Source: Candidatus Methylomirabilis sp. (GTDB lineage Bacteria > DYJV01). Taken from it: a stretch of 64,000 nucleotides of DNA. Position numbers and translations under genes: made by a program. Shown here in pieces: positions 1 to 9,464 of this stretch (position 1 is its first letter; every line of letters begins with the position of its first letter). Under the pieces are notes generated by a model. That model was given only the letters and a program-made list of their open reading frames with translations, searched no databases and had not been told where the DNA came from. The stretch lies in contig DYJV01000003.1 of assembly GCA_020722945.1 (NCBI GenBank), positions 1 through 64,000 on the forward strand. The letters run 5' to 3'.

Positions 1-8
1 TGTCCCAT
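1..8 (-). CDS. Possible 5' end of a divergent gene (partial)
   Basis: Only eight bases lie in the window. On the minus strand an ATG begins at position 8 and is preceded by a strong ribosome binding site, GGAGG (complement of 17-21), with eight bases between. This looks like the start of a gene running off the left edge, divergent from the glycosyltransferase at 222. The product cannot be told from two codons. Confidence 0.4.
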
Positions 9-221
9 AAATTAACCTCCATTAGGTGTTTATATATTATACCATAAGAATAAGGGACTAAACATTTAATAAAATCTGATATGAGTAATCCTCCTAATAT
101 TTTTTTAAGTTTTAACATTTTTCATATATAAAAACAATCATTTCATATGGCTCAATAATTGCTTTACTTAATCTTAATTTACTGTTAGGAAATTTAATCA
201 ATAGTTGATAAAGGGAGCTAA

Positions 222-2198
222 ATGTATAAAATATCTGTAATAATACCTACTTTTAACAGATTAGATATATTAAAACAAACCCTCCAATCTTATAACAATC
301 AATCTCTAAATAGTAGTTATTTTGAAATGATTATCATAAATGATGGGTCGTCTGACGGGACATATCAATTCCTTCAAAGCTGTAGCGATCTATTTAAATA
401 CAATATCACAACAATACATCAGGAGAATTCTGGTCCAAATGCAGCAAGAGAGAGGGGAGTCAAAATTGCAAAGGGGGATATTCTCCTCATAACGGGAGAC
501 GATATGGTCCCTTCAGCTAATTTTCTCCAAGAGCACCTCTTGTCCCATAGTAAATACCATTTAGACAACTATGCTGTTTTGGGATTTATAGATTGGCACA
601 AAGATATAAAAGTTGACAACTTTATGAGATATATTACCAAAGAGGGTGGAGAGCAGTTTGGATTTGATTTTATAAAAGATGGAGAATTTGTTAATTATCC
701 ACTGTTTTACACTTCCAACATATCTCTAAAGAGAAATTTTATAAAAGACCTTGATTATATCTTTGACAAAGATTTTACCTATCCAGCTTACGATGACATC
801 GAATTAGGCTTTCGGCTATCATTAAAAGGGATGAAGATATTTTATAATAAAAAAGCAGTAGTTTACCATCATCACTCTATAAATATTAAAAGTTTTTGTA
901 ATAGAGAGTATAACGCGGGAAAAATGGCATGGGTATTTATAAATAAACAACCAGCGGAGATATTGGGGAAGAAAACATTTCTAAAAACAGTAAACGAATA
1001 TGATAGCTATTCCAACAAAGATTTTCAGAACAGACTAACTTTAGCGGCAAAGGAGTTAAATAGAGTAGATTTTAATCTCTTTAAAGGTATTGTGAGCCAA
1101 GGAAAAGAGATAAGTAGTGAACTACAAAATATGGCAACTTCTGTTTTTCAAAATATGATTTTCACACATTTTGCACAAGGTATTTATGACGCTCTTGATA
1201 GTATTAACTGCTACAAAAAAAGATTAAAAATTGCAATTCTCCCTGAAAATTTTAAAGAAACTGCTTCATTCTGTATCAGACTGCTATATCCCTCTGCACT
1301 TTTGAAAATATTAAGCAATATAGGTGTGCTCTACTCCAATCAGATAAATAATTCCAATGTCAAAGATATCGATGTAGTTTTACTTCAAAGAAGTTCAATC
1401 TTTCATAAAAGCGTTCAGGAGCTTATAAAAATTGTTAAAGATAATGGCAAAAAAGTGTTTCTTGATATTGACGATATTTTATGGGAGAGCGATTCCGATG
1501 AATATTCCAATTTTAAACAATTAAATAATTTTACACATCTACTTGATGGTATAATTGTTCCTACTGATGAGCTAAAAAAAGAGACAGAGAAAACATTCGA
1601 CCTGCCAGTAAAAAAATTTGAAAACTATGTAGATATCTCATTTTTCTATCCAAATATAGTAAGAAGAAGTAAAAAATCTTTTAAGATATTGATTGGCGGC
1701 ACACATAGTCATATTGAAGATTTCAATTTTCTTATCCCTGTTATTAAAGAGATACAAAATAAATATCGAAAAGTTTACTTCTATTTCTGGGGATATCTCC
1801 CTGATGCACTTAAAGAGCACAGAGGTATATTCTCTATCCCTTTTGAAAATAAATATATCGATTACTCTATGAAACTTATAAAATCTGACTTTGATCTTGC
1901 CCTTGTTCCACTTATTGACAACAAATTTAATAGAGTAAAGAGTAGCATCAAATGGCTTGAATACTCTATGTGTAAGATACCCACTATATTTTCTGATACT
2001 ATACCTTATCAAAATATCGAAAATCTAAAAACTGGAATAAAAGTTGTAAATATTCAAAAGGATTGGGTGGATGCAATCTCTCTTCTTATAGAGGACGATC
2101 AGTTAAGAGATGAGATATCGGAGAACGCTTACAGAAATGTCTTATCAAATCACACTTTACAGAAGAATTTTTACAAAATTCTTGAGTTTTTCCAATAA
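222..2198 (+). CDS. Two-domain glycosyltransferase (GT2 + GT4-like)
   Basis: The protein has 658 residues. The N-terminal 240 are a GT-A family 2 glycosyltransferase: it opens with the VIIPTFNR strand, then the nucleotide-binding IINDGSSDG loop (Asp41) and a GDD motif near residues 92-94 in the DXD position. The C-terminal part, from about 330, resembles a GT-B family 4/group 1 transferase, with a short DIDD motif near 420 and a final Rossmann-like half. It probably adds two sugars to a surface glycan or a glycosylated protein; acceptor unknown. The ATG follows AAAGGGAG at a good distance. It is the first gene of a co-directional run reaching 11,219, and the next gene starts 22 bases downstream. 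Family assignment is firm, substrate is not. Confidence 0.85.
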   Translation: MYKISVIIPTFNRLDILKQTLQSYNNQSLNSSYFEMIIINDGSSDGTYQFLQSCSDLFKYNITTIHQENSGPNAARERGVKIAKGDILLITGDDMVPSANFLQEHLLSHSKYHLDNYAVLGFIDWHKDIKVDNFMRYITKEGGEQFGFDFIKDGEFVNYPLFYTSNISLKRNFIKDLDYIFDKDFTYPAYDDIELGFRLSLKGMKIFYNKKAVVYHHHSINIKSFCNREYNAGKMAWVFINKQPAEILGKKTFLKTVNEYDSYSNKDFQNRLTLAAKELNRVDFNLFKGIVSQGKEISSELQNMATSVFQNMIFTHFAQGIYDALDSINCYKKRLKIAILPENFKETASFCIRLLYPSALLKILSNIGVLYSNQINNSNVKDIDVVLLQRSSIFHKSVQELIKIVKDNGKKVFLDIDDILWESDSDEYSNFKQLNNFTHLLDGIIVPTDELKKETEKTFDLPVKKFENYVDISFFYPNIVRRSKKSFKILIGGTHSHIEDFNFLIPVIKEIQNKYRKVYFYFWGYLPDALKEHRGIFSIPFENKYIDYSMKLIKSDFDLALVPLIDNKFNRVKSSIKWLEYSMCKIPTIFSDTIPYQNIENLKTGIKVVNIQKDWVDAISLLIEDDQLRDEISENAYRNVLSNHTLQKNFYKILEFFQ

Positions 2199-2220
2199 TA
2201 TATAATATTAGGGGGATGTA

Positions 2221-5200
2221 ATGGATTACAACAAAGGGATAGTAGAGGATTATTACAAAAGTAGGAATTACCTTAAAGCACTTTCATACATCGAAAAATT
2301 TCTCCGTCAAAATCCTGACAATTTTGAACTAAATAATGACTATGGCCTTATATACACTCTTGTATACGGTTTTGAAGCAGGAGTTGGCTACCTAAAAAAA
2401 TCTATAGATTTAAAAAAAGATAATCTTGAAGCTATAACCAACATTGTTGAGATATATATTCAGAATAATCTTCCATTTTCTGCTATCAAAATACTCGAAA
2501 CAAGTGATATTTCTAATTATCCAAATCTTAAAGAGAAACTAAATTTTCTCAAGAAAAATTTTACTCCTGAAAAAGTTTCTTTCTATATACCTGTTTATAA
2601 TGTTGAAAAATATATAGTAAATTGTCTTAACGCTATATTTAATCAAAGTTATCCAATACATGAAGTCATTATAGTTGATGATTCCTCTCCAGATAATTCA
2701 ATTTCTAAAATCAAAGAGTTTATTGATAAATATGGTGACAAAATAAAGATACTTACTCATGATACCAATAGAGGACTTGCTGCTGCACGTAATAGTGCAC
2801 TCCAAAATGCAACAGGAGATTATCTCGCTACTGTTGATACTGATGCTCTCCCTGAAGAGACTTTCCTCGAGAGTATTATGATGGAGTTTTTTAAGAATAA
2901 ATATGATAAAAAATTAGCAGGGATAGGTGGTAAACTTTTAGAGGCAAACTCCTTATCTCTCACTGATAGATGGCGTGAAGTTCATATGAAGCAGCATTGG
3001 GGTGACAAAAATATAGATAACCCAGAATTTTTATTTGGTAGCACATCAGTTTATAAGATTTCTGCTTTAAAAGAGATTGGTGGTTTCAACGAATCATACA
3101 AGACAAATTATGAAGATTGCGATTTAGCTATCAGACTTAAAAAATCAGGATACAAAATCTCTTACATAGCAAATGCAAAAGCTGTTCATTTAAGGAGTGA
3201 CAATCTTTTATCTCTGATTACCACTTACTACAATTGGGTTGCTGCTCCATACAAAGGGAAATTAACATCTTTTGAATCTATAAAAGATAAACATGAATTT
3301 ACATTCAATATCTTATCCAAATTTACAACTCAAGATATTTCAAATAAAAGGTTTCATCTTCTTTATCCAGAATTTTTTTCAGCTCTTTTTTGGGTTATAA
3401 AAGATCTTGTCAACTCAGATATAGACTTTGAAGAGAAGATAGATACTGCTTACGCTTTATCTGGAGTTATATTTTACGGATTAAATCAAAACCTTAATAT
3501 CTCAGATAAACTAAAAGATTTTATATATCAAGATACTGAAAGATTCACAGATCTGCTCCAAATTAAGAAGAAAGTTTCAGAGATAGCATCTATCAAGTCA
3601 GACGATCCAAATTATATATCCTTAGCAATAGGAAGAAATTTTCCAAAAGCCAATATACAACTAATATCCTCTGTTGGTGCTACAATCTCAAAGTTTTTGG
3701 CATTTGAGCCTATGCTATACAAAATGATTGAGGTCTCAAGAGTCAGGATCGAGTATGAAGAGAATTTGGAAAATCAATCTCCAAATAAGCAAAGTAAAAT
3801 TTTACTCCTAAATCTCCCTTGGAGAGATGGAACAAGATATGGGATAAGGGCAGGTTCAAGATGGCCATTCACTAATGAAGTTCCTCAGGAAAATTGGCAA
3901 ATACCACCAAGTTATGTGCCATACCCTTTTTTCCTTGGCTATGCGACATCAATATTAAAAGAGGATGGATTTACGACTCATTTTATAGATGCTATTGCAG
4001 AAGGTGTTCTTGATGAGGAATTTTTTCAGAGGGTTAAAGGGGTCTCTCCAGATATTATATTTATAGAAACAGCTACAGCATCGATATACAACGACATAAA
4101 TTATGTCCGTAAGTTAAAAACTTTCTTACCAGACTCTAAAATTATTTTTTCAGGGACACACGTTTCATACTTTAAAGATAAATTTTTACAAGAGTATCCT
4201 TGTGTAGATGGGATAATAGTAGGAGAGATTGAACAAACTGCTCTTAAAATTGCACAATACTTTGAAAAACATCATAACTTTGAAGGATTTAATGAGAAAG
4301 GGTTTATGTTTTACGACAAAAATTCTTTAATATCGGGGAGTAGTGATAGAGGAGAATTGGTTGAAATTGACAAATTACCACTTCCAGAAAGATTGACTAC
4401 ACCTGTTTATAATTATGAAGATCTTTTTGCAGGGATGCTTTTCCCTTCACTACAAATTCATTCAACAAGGGGTTGTCCATTTGGATGTATATACTGTGTT
4501 TGGCCTCAAGTATTGTATCAAAGCAGAAGTTATAGGACAAGGGACCCAATCAAAGTTGTAGATGAGATAGAAGAGATGATAAAAATTTATGGATACAAAT
4601 CTTTCTATTTTGATGACGACACCTTCAATATAGGGAAAGAGAGAATTTTAAAAATATGTGAAGAGATAAAGAGAAGGGGTCTTGATAAAATACCTTGGAG
4701 TGCAATGTCAAGAGCTGACACATCAGATTTTGAAACATTAAAAGCAATGAAAGATGCTGGATTGGTATCGATAAAATTTGGAGTTGAATCTGCAACGCAA
4801 CAGCTTGTAGATGCTTGCGGGAAGGGACTTGACTTAAACAAAGTTGAAGAGTCTGTGAGATATTGTCAAGAGCTTGGTTTAAAATACCATCTCACATTTA
4901 CATTTGGACTACCTGGGGAAACAAAAGAGACAATCGAAAAATCCATTCAATACTCATTTGAGTTGAATCCTGATACATGTCAGTTTTCACTTACCACCCC
5001 ATTTCCAGGCACCAAACATTTTGATATGGCAAAAGAGAAAGGGCTGCTCCTTACAGAGGAGTGGGACAAATATGATGGGAATAGATACACTGTAATGAGA
5101 GGAGAGAATCTTACAAGAGAAGAGCTCGAGGGAGCAGTAAAAGATGCCTACCAAAGATGGGACGAATTTGACAGAAAGAGAAAAGGAGCTAAATCTAAAG

Positions 5201-6387
5201 ATCTAAGCAAATTCAAAAAACCATCTATATGTTACGACAAGAGAAATCTAAAAGTGATTTTTGTATGCCAAGATGGATATGATCTTGCTCCTGCAAGGGT
5301 CAGATGCTACAATTTTTCAAAAGAGCTCAATAAACTTGGTATCAAAAGTGAAGTTTTGTCATTTTATGATAATTTGAAAGCCTCTGACCAAGTGGGGCCA
5401 TGTGAAAATATGTCAGATTATGAGAAACTGAAATTAAATATTAAGGCCTACGAAAAACTTAAAGATGAGAAAAATGCAATTTTTTATGTTCAGAAATCTG
5501 GTTATCACTTTTTAGCTCCATATCTTGTAGCAGAAGAGAATGGGAATAAAATAATTTTCGATTACGATGATTTTGATCTCGGATGTTACCCTTTCCAGAA
5601 TTTACACAAATTTATACCATCCCTTTCTCCTGACAAATTATTTGAAGATTTGGTAAAAAAGAGTGAAATATGTATCGGCTCAAGTAAATTTCTTGTTGAT
5701 CTTATGGCAAAACATAATCATAATTCCCACTATATAGTCACAGGCGTTGATATGGATAAATTTAATTATGGCAATAACAATAAAGAGAGTAATGGAACTG
5801 TAGAGATAATATGGATGGGGCATGTATGGTCATCAGATATCTTTAAAAGTTTACTTTACTGTGTTACAAATTATTTATCTATTGATAAAGAAGCAATAGA
5901 TAAAAGCAGGCTCAACCTTATACTTTTCGGGACTTATAGTAAGGTTCTTGAAGAGAGTATTAAAAAATATACACCCAAATTATGCAACAGTAAGATAGTT
6001 TTTCATTCTAAAAAAGCACCTGACGAAATACCTAATATATTGAACAAAACAGATATAGGTCTTGCTCCACTTGATACATCAAACCCATTTACAACTATGT
6101 TTAATAAATCAAAGAGCCCTACTAAAGTTTTTGAATATATGGCTTGTAAGGTTGCAGTTATTGGGACAAAGATAGGTGAAATTGAAAATCTTATAACCGA
6201 TGGAAATAATGGCTATCTATTCAATAATCAAAACGAAGTTGAATTTAAGGAGAAATTAACCAAATTAATACTTGATGATAATATGAGGAGAGAGTTTCAG
6301 AACAGAGCTTACAAAAAAGTAAAAGAACATTTTTCACTTGAATCTATAGGTAAGAAATTGGCAAAAATAATTTATTCTAATGTATAA
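2221..6387 (+). CDS. TPR-GT2-B12-binding/radical SAM-GT4 fusion protein
   Basis: A 1388-residue multidomain protein with four visible modules. Residues 1-115 are TPR-like helices. Residues 118-345 are a GT2 glycosyltransferase (FYIPVYN strand, VDDSSPDNS loop, VDTDA in the DXD position at 205-209). Residues 345-520 are helical and unassigned. Residues 525-685 look like a cobalamin-binding domain of the B12-dependent radical SAM type, and 740-960 are a radical SAM core with Cys752, Cys756 and Cys759 (CPFGCIYC) and a GVES motif at 855-858. Residues 1010-1388 form a second glycosyltransferase of GT-B type. B12-radical SAM enzymes typically methylate or rearrange unactivated carbons, so this may transfer and modify a sugar or its carrier. 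The frame is open throughout with no sign of an assembly join. RBS GGGGG lies 6 bases before the ATG. Confidence 0.82.
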   Translation: MDYNKGIVEDYYKSRNYLKALSYIEKFLRQNPDNFELNNDYGLIYTLVYGFEAGVGYLKKSIDLKKDNLEAITNIVEIYIQNNLPFSAIKILETSDISNYPNLKEKLNFLKKNFTPEKVSFYIPVYNVEKYIVNCLNAIFNQSYPIHEVIIVDDSSPDNSISKIKEFIDKYGDKIKILTHDTNRGLAAARNSALQNATGDYLATVDTDALPEETFLESIMMEFFKNKYDKKLAGIGGKLLEANSLSLTDRWREVHMKQHWGDKNIDNPEFLFGSTSVYKISALKEIGGFNESYKTNYEDCDLAIRLKKSGYKISYIANAKAVHLRSDNLLSLITTYYNWVAAPYKGKLTSFESIKDKHEFTFNILSKFTTQDISNKRFHLLYPEFFSALFWVIKDLVNSDIDFEEKIDTAYALSGVIFYGLNQNLNISDKLKDFIYQDTERFTDLLQIKKKVSEIASIKSDDPNYISLAIGRNFPKANIQLISSVGATISKFLAFEPMLYKMIEVSRVRIEYEENLENQSPNKQSKILLLNLPWRDGTRYGIRAGSRWPFTNEVPQENWQIPPSYVPYPFFLGYATSILKEDGFTTHFIDAIAEGVLDEEFFQRVKGVSPDIIFIETATASIYNDINYVRKLKTFLPDSKIIFSGTHVSYFKDKFLQEYPCVDGIIVGEIEQTALKIAQYFEKHHNFEGFNEKGFMFYDKNSLISGSSDRGELVEIDKLPLPERLTTPVYNYEDLFAGMLFPSLQIHSTRGCPFGCIYCVWPQVLYQSRSYRTRDPIKVVDEIEEMIKIYGYKSFYFDDDTFNIGKERILKICEEIKRRGLDKIPWSAMSRADTSDFETLKAMKDAGLVSIKFGVESATQQLVDACGKGLDLNKVEESVRYCQELGLKYHLTFTFGLPGETKETIEKSIQYSFELNPDTCQFSLTTPFPGTKHFDMAKEKGLLLTEEWDKYDGNRYTVMRGENLTREELEGAVKDAYQRWDEFDRKRKGAKSKDLSKFKKPSICYDKRNLKVIFVCQDGYDLAPARVRCYNFSKELNKLGIKSEVLSFYDNLKASDQVGPCENMSDYEKLKLNIKAYEKLKDEKNAIFYVQKSGYHFLAPYLVAEENGNKIIFDYDDFDLGCYPFQNLHKFIPSLSPDKLFEDLVKKSEICIGSSKFLVDLMAKHNHNSHYIVTGVDMDKFNYGNNNKESNGTVEIIWMGHVWSSDIFKSLLYCVTNYLSIDKEAIDKSRLNLILFGTYSKVLEESIKKYTPKLCNSKIVFHSKKAPDEIPNILNKTDIGLAPLDTSNPFTTMFNKSKSPTKVFEYMACKVAVIGTKIGEIENLITDGNNGYLFNNQNEVEFKEKLTKLILDDNMRREFQNRAYKKVKEHFSLESIGKKLAKIIYSNV

Positions 6388-6413
6388 ATTTGATATTTGC
6401 TAAGGGGCATATT

Positions 6414-7244
6414 ATGAATGAATTTGAGGAGTATAGAAGAGAGAAGTGGAAACTGCTCGACTTTGAAGATAATGAACCACCCTATATCCCTATCAGAATT
6501 AGGGCAACAATAGAAGAGGTAGAAGATTGTTATCAGAAAAACACCCTTTACTTAATAAACAATTTTGAAGAATTAAAGAGAGAGAGAGTAATCCAAATTC
6601 CAGATAAAGGTTCATTTGGAGTTCACAAGTTACTTAATTTCCCTCTGACCAAAAAAGATATATCTACTCTTACACTCGAAGAGAAACTTGATACAATTTT
6701 TAATAGATGTTCAGGTTGGATTTATCCTGATGAGGATAAATTTCTTACAGATATAGCTATAAGTTACTCCAAAACAGCTTCTTGTATAGTTGAATTGGGT
6801 AGCTACTCTGGTAAATCTGCTAACTTATTTGCATTTATCCTCTCAGATGAAGAGATAACAATTAATTGCATTGATAAATTTGATTATCCTACACACGATA
6901 TTATTAAAGCACCTTTCAATACTCTTTCAGGTATTCATTTTGATCAATTTTTAAAATGGACATATTGGTTTAGAGATAAACTCAATATTATCAGATATAA
7001 TACTTGGAAAGCACCAAAATTTTTTGATGATAACTCTGTTGATATAATATTTATAGATGCTGGTCACGATTTTGACAACTGCACAAGAGATATCCTCTCT
7101 TGGATACCCAAATTAAAAAGAAATGGTCTCATGATTGGGCACGATTATTGTCCAGAGCATCAAGATGTTATACTTGCAGTTAATTCTATCTTTGGGAAAA
7201 ATTTCGACAGAGGACCAGGTCGTATCTGGTATAAAATTTTATAA
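6414..7244 (+). CDS. Class I SAM-dependent methyltransferase (Methyltransf_24 type)
   Basis: About 276 residues. The SAM-binding motif I ([11 protein letters not shown], near residues 126-136) and the acidic motif [10 protein letters not shown] (about 213-222), followed by GLMIGHDYC, are typical of Methyltransf_24 enzymes often found in glycan clusters. These methylate sugar hydroxyls or related groups; the substrate here is unknown. The frame is open from a TTG at 6390, but the ATG at 6414 is preferred because AAGGGG sits six bases upstream. It is followed after 13 bases by the first epimerase. Confidence 0.75.
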   Translation: MNEFEEYRREKWKLLDFEDNEPPYIPIRIRATIEEVEDCYQKNTLYLINNFEELKRERVIQIPDKGSFGVHKLLNFPLTKKDISTLTLEEKLDTIFNRCSGWIYPDEDKFLTDIAISYSKTASCIVELGSYSGKSANLFAFILSDEEITINCIDKFDYPTHDIIKAPFNTLSGIHFDQFLKWTYWFRDKLNIIRYNTWKAPKFFDDNSVDIIFIDAGHDFDNCTRDILSWIPKLKRNGLMIGHDYCPEHQDVILAVNSIFGKNFDRGPGRIWYKIL

Positions 7245-7257
7245 AAAGGGGGAACTT

Positions 7258-8331
7258 ATGTCAATTGCACTTATCACAGGTTCTGCAGGACTTATTGGTT
7301 CTGAAGCTGTAAAATTTCTAATAGAAAAGGGGTTTGATGTTGTAGGGATAGACAACAACCTTAGAGAATACTTTTTTGGTAAAGATGCCTCTACAAGGTG
7401 GAATAAAGAATTCCTGACTAAAAAATATAAAAATTACTACCATTTTGATATAGATATACGAAATGAAGAGGAGATAGCGAAAGTTTTCAAAAAGTTCAAA
7501 TTTAACCTTATTATCCACACTGCAGCCCAACCATCACACGACTGGGCGGCAAATGAGCCTTTTACAGATTTTACTGTAAATGCAAATGGGACTTTGACAT
7601 TGCTTGAAAATTTTAGAAAATACTCCTCTGATGCTGTTTTTATCTTTACATCTACTAATAAAGTTTACGGTGATACACCAAATAGATTACCACTTGTTGA
7701 GCTTGATAAAAGATTTGAAATTGCCGAGAATCATCCATTTTACAAAGGTATAGATGAAACTATGAGTATCGACCATACATTGCATTCACTCTTTGGGGCA
7801 AGCAAAGTAGCTGCCGATATTTTGGTCCAAGAGTATGGTAAATATTTTAATCTCAAAACAGCATGTTTCAGAGGTGGATGTCTTACTGGACCAGCACATT
7901 CAGGGACAAAACTCCATGGATTTTTATCTTACCTTATGAGATGTTGTATATGGCAAAACAAATACTTTATTTACGGTTACAAAGGTAAACAGGTCAGGGA
8001 TAACATTCACTCTTACGATTTAGTCAATATGTTCTGGAATTTTTATCAAGCTCCGAGAAAGGGTGAAGTTTACAATGCAGGTGGATCAAGACACTCTAAT
8101 TGCTCTATGCTTGAAGCTATAGAATTGTGTGAGGAGATATCTGGTGAGAAGCTCAACTACGAATATGTTGAACAAAATAGAATTGGGGATCATATATGGT
8201 ATATAAGTGATGTTTCAAAGTTCAAATCGCACTACCCTGAGTGGAATTTTAAATACAATTTAAGAGATATTTTAAATGAGATATACGATTATCAGAATTA
8301 TCTCTATAAAAATGGGATAGTCGAAAAATAA
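7258..8331 (+). CDS. NAD-dependent sugar-nucleotide epimerase/dehydratase
   Basis: 357 residues of the extended SDR family, nearest in style to CDP-paratose 2-epimerases. The N-terminal Rossmann motif [11 protein letters not shown] binds NAD, and [10 protein letters not shown] holds the catalytic Thr/Ser region near 131-140. The usual YxxxK motif reads FGASK, with Phe179 in the Tyr position and Lys183 kept. The frame is open further upstream into the methyltransferase, but the ATG at 7258 has AAAAGGGGG just ahead and begins exactly at the Rossmann fold. It probably supplies an activated sugar to the glycosyltransferases of this cluster. Confidence 0.8.
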   Translation: MSIALITGSAGLIGSEAVKFLIEKGFDVVGIDNNLREYFFGKDASTRWNKEFLTKKYKNYYHFDIDIRNEEEIAKVFKKFKFNLIIHTAAQPSHDWAANEPFTDFTVNANGTLTLLENFRKYSSDAVFIFTSTNKVYGDTPNRLPLVELDKRFEIAENHPFYKGIDETMSIDHTLHSLFGASKVAADILVQEYGKYFNLKTACFRGGCLTGPAHSGTKLHGFLSYLMRCCIWQNKYFIYGYKGKQVRDNIHSYDLVNMFWNFYQAPRKGEVYNAGGSRHSNCSMLEAIELCEEISGEKLNYEYVEQNRIGDHIWYISDVSKFKSHYPEWNFKYNLRDILNEIYDYQNYLYKNGIVEK

Positions 8332-8368
8332 CTATTTTTTAATTCCAAAACTGGCAAAGGTGAATAAA

Positions 8369-9436
8369 ATGAATATTTTAATAACAGGTGGTGCTGGATT
8401 TGTAGGGAGTAATTTGGCTATCTATCTAAAAGAAAGATACAGAGACTCCCAAATATATGTTCTTGACAACCTAAAGCGAAGAGGTAGTGAGTTTAATCTT
8501 GAAAGACTTAAAGAAAGTGGAATTATTTTTATCCATGGCGACATAAGGAGTATTGAAGATTTCTTTGAATTAAGGGATAAAGATATTAATTTACTAATAG
8601 AATGCTCTGCAGAACCCTCCGTTCTTGCTGGTTACAGCGGAAATCCTTACTATCTTGTAAATACCAACTTAAATGGACTTATCAACTGTCTTGAATTTTG
8701 CAAAGATGTAAAATCAGATATAATCTTTCTATCAACAAGCAGGGTTTACCCTTACGATACTATCAATAGCATACCGGTATCAGAAAATAGCACCAGATTT
8801 GTATGGGATAAATATGACCTTAATGGATTCTCTTCTGAATTTGGAATAAGTGAGGAGTTCCCTCTTAACTCTCCAAGGACTCTTTATGGAGCAACAAAGC
8901 TTGCAGGAGAGTTTTTTATTCAAGAGTATGCCCAAATTTCAGGATTCAGATATACTATAACAAGATTTGGTGTAATAGCAGGACCATGGCAGTTTGGTAA
9001 AGTTGACCAAGGTGTTTTTACTTTATGGATAATGCACCATTATTTCAAGAAAAATCTTAAATATATAGGATTTGGGGGTAACGGTAAACAGGTGAGAGAT
9101 CTTCTTCATATTGACGATCTATGCGGCCTGATTGATTTACAGATAAAAAACATTGATCAATTTAACGGAAAGATTTTTAATGCTGGAGGGGGATACAATG
9201 TCAGTTTATCTCTCCTTGAGACTACTCAAATCTGCGAAGAGATCACAGGCAACAGAATAGATATTCTCAAAGATAACAATGAGAGACCTGGTGATATTAT
9301 TATTTACATTACAGACAACAGAAATTTAACTAACAAATTCAAATGGTCTCCCAAAAGATCAGCAAGAGATATTATCCAAGATACATTTTATTGGATAAAG
9401 AGTAATGAACTTAAGATAAAGAAACTTCTAAATTAA
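8369..9436 (+). CDS. NAD-dependent epimerase/dehydratase (CDP-paratose epimerase-like)
   Basis: 355 residues, extended SDR. The N-terminal ILITGGAGFVGSN motif binds NAD; STSRVYPYD supplies the catalytic serine region and LYGATK the catalytic Tyr and Lys. It is a relative of the preceding gene with intact catalytic residues, so the two may act in sequence on one nucleotide sugar or form a pair. The ATG at 8369 is chosen over a GTG at 8360 because AAAGG ends eight bases before it and it starts the fold directly. Lies 29 bases before the next glycosyltransferase gene. Confidence 0.8.
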   Translation: MNILITGGAGFVGSNLAIYLKERYRDSQIYVLDNLKRRGSEFNLERLKESGIIFIHGDIRSIEDFFELRDKDINLLIECSAEPSVLAGYSGNPYYLVNTNLNGLINCLEFCKDVKSDIIFLSTSRVYPYDTINSIPVSENSTRFVWDKYDLNGFSSEFGISEEFPLNSPRTLYGATKLAGEFFIQEYAQISGFRYTITRFGVIAGPWQFGKVDQGVFTLWIMHHYFKKNLKYIGFGGNGKQVRDLLHIDDLCGLIDLQIKNIDQFNGKIFNAGGGYNVSLSLLETTQICEEITGNRIDILKDNNERPGDIIIYITDNRNLTNKFKWSPKRSARDIIQDTFYWIKSNELKIKKLLN

Positions 9437-9464
9437 AACTACTTATCAACAGAGGTTTACTCAA

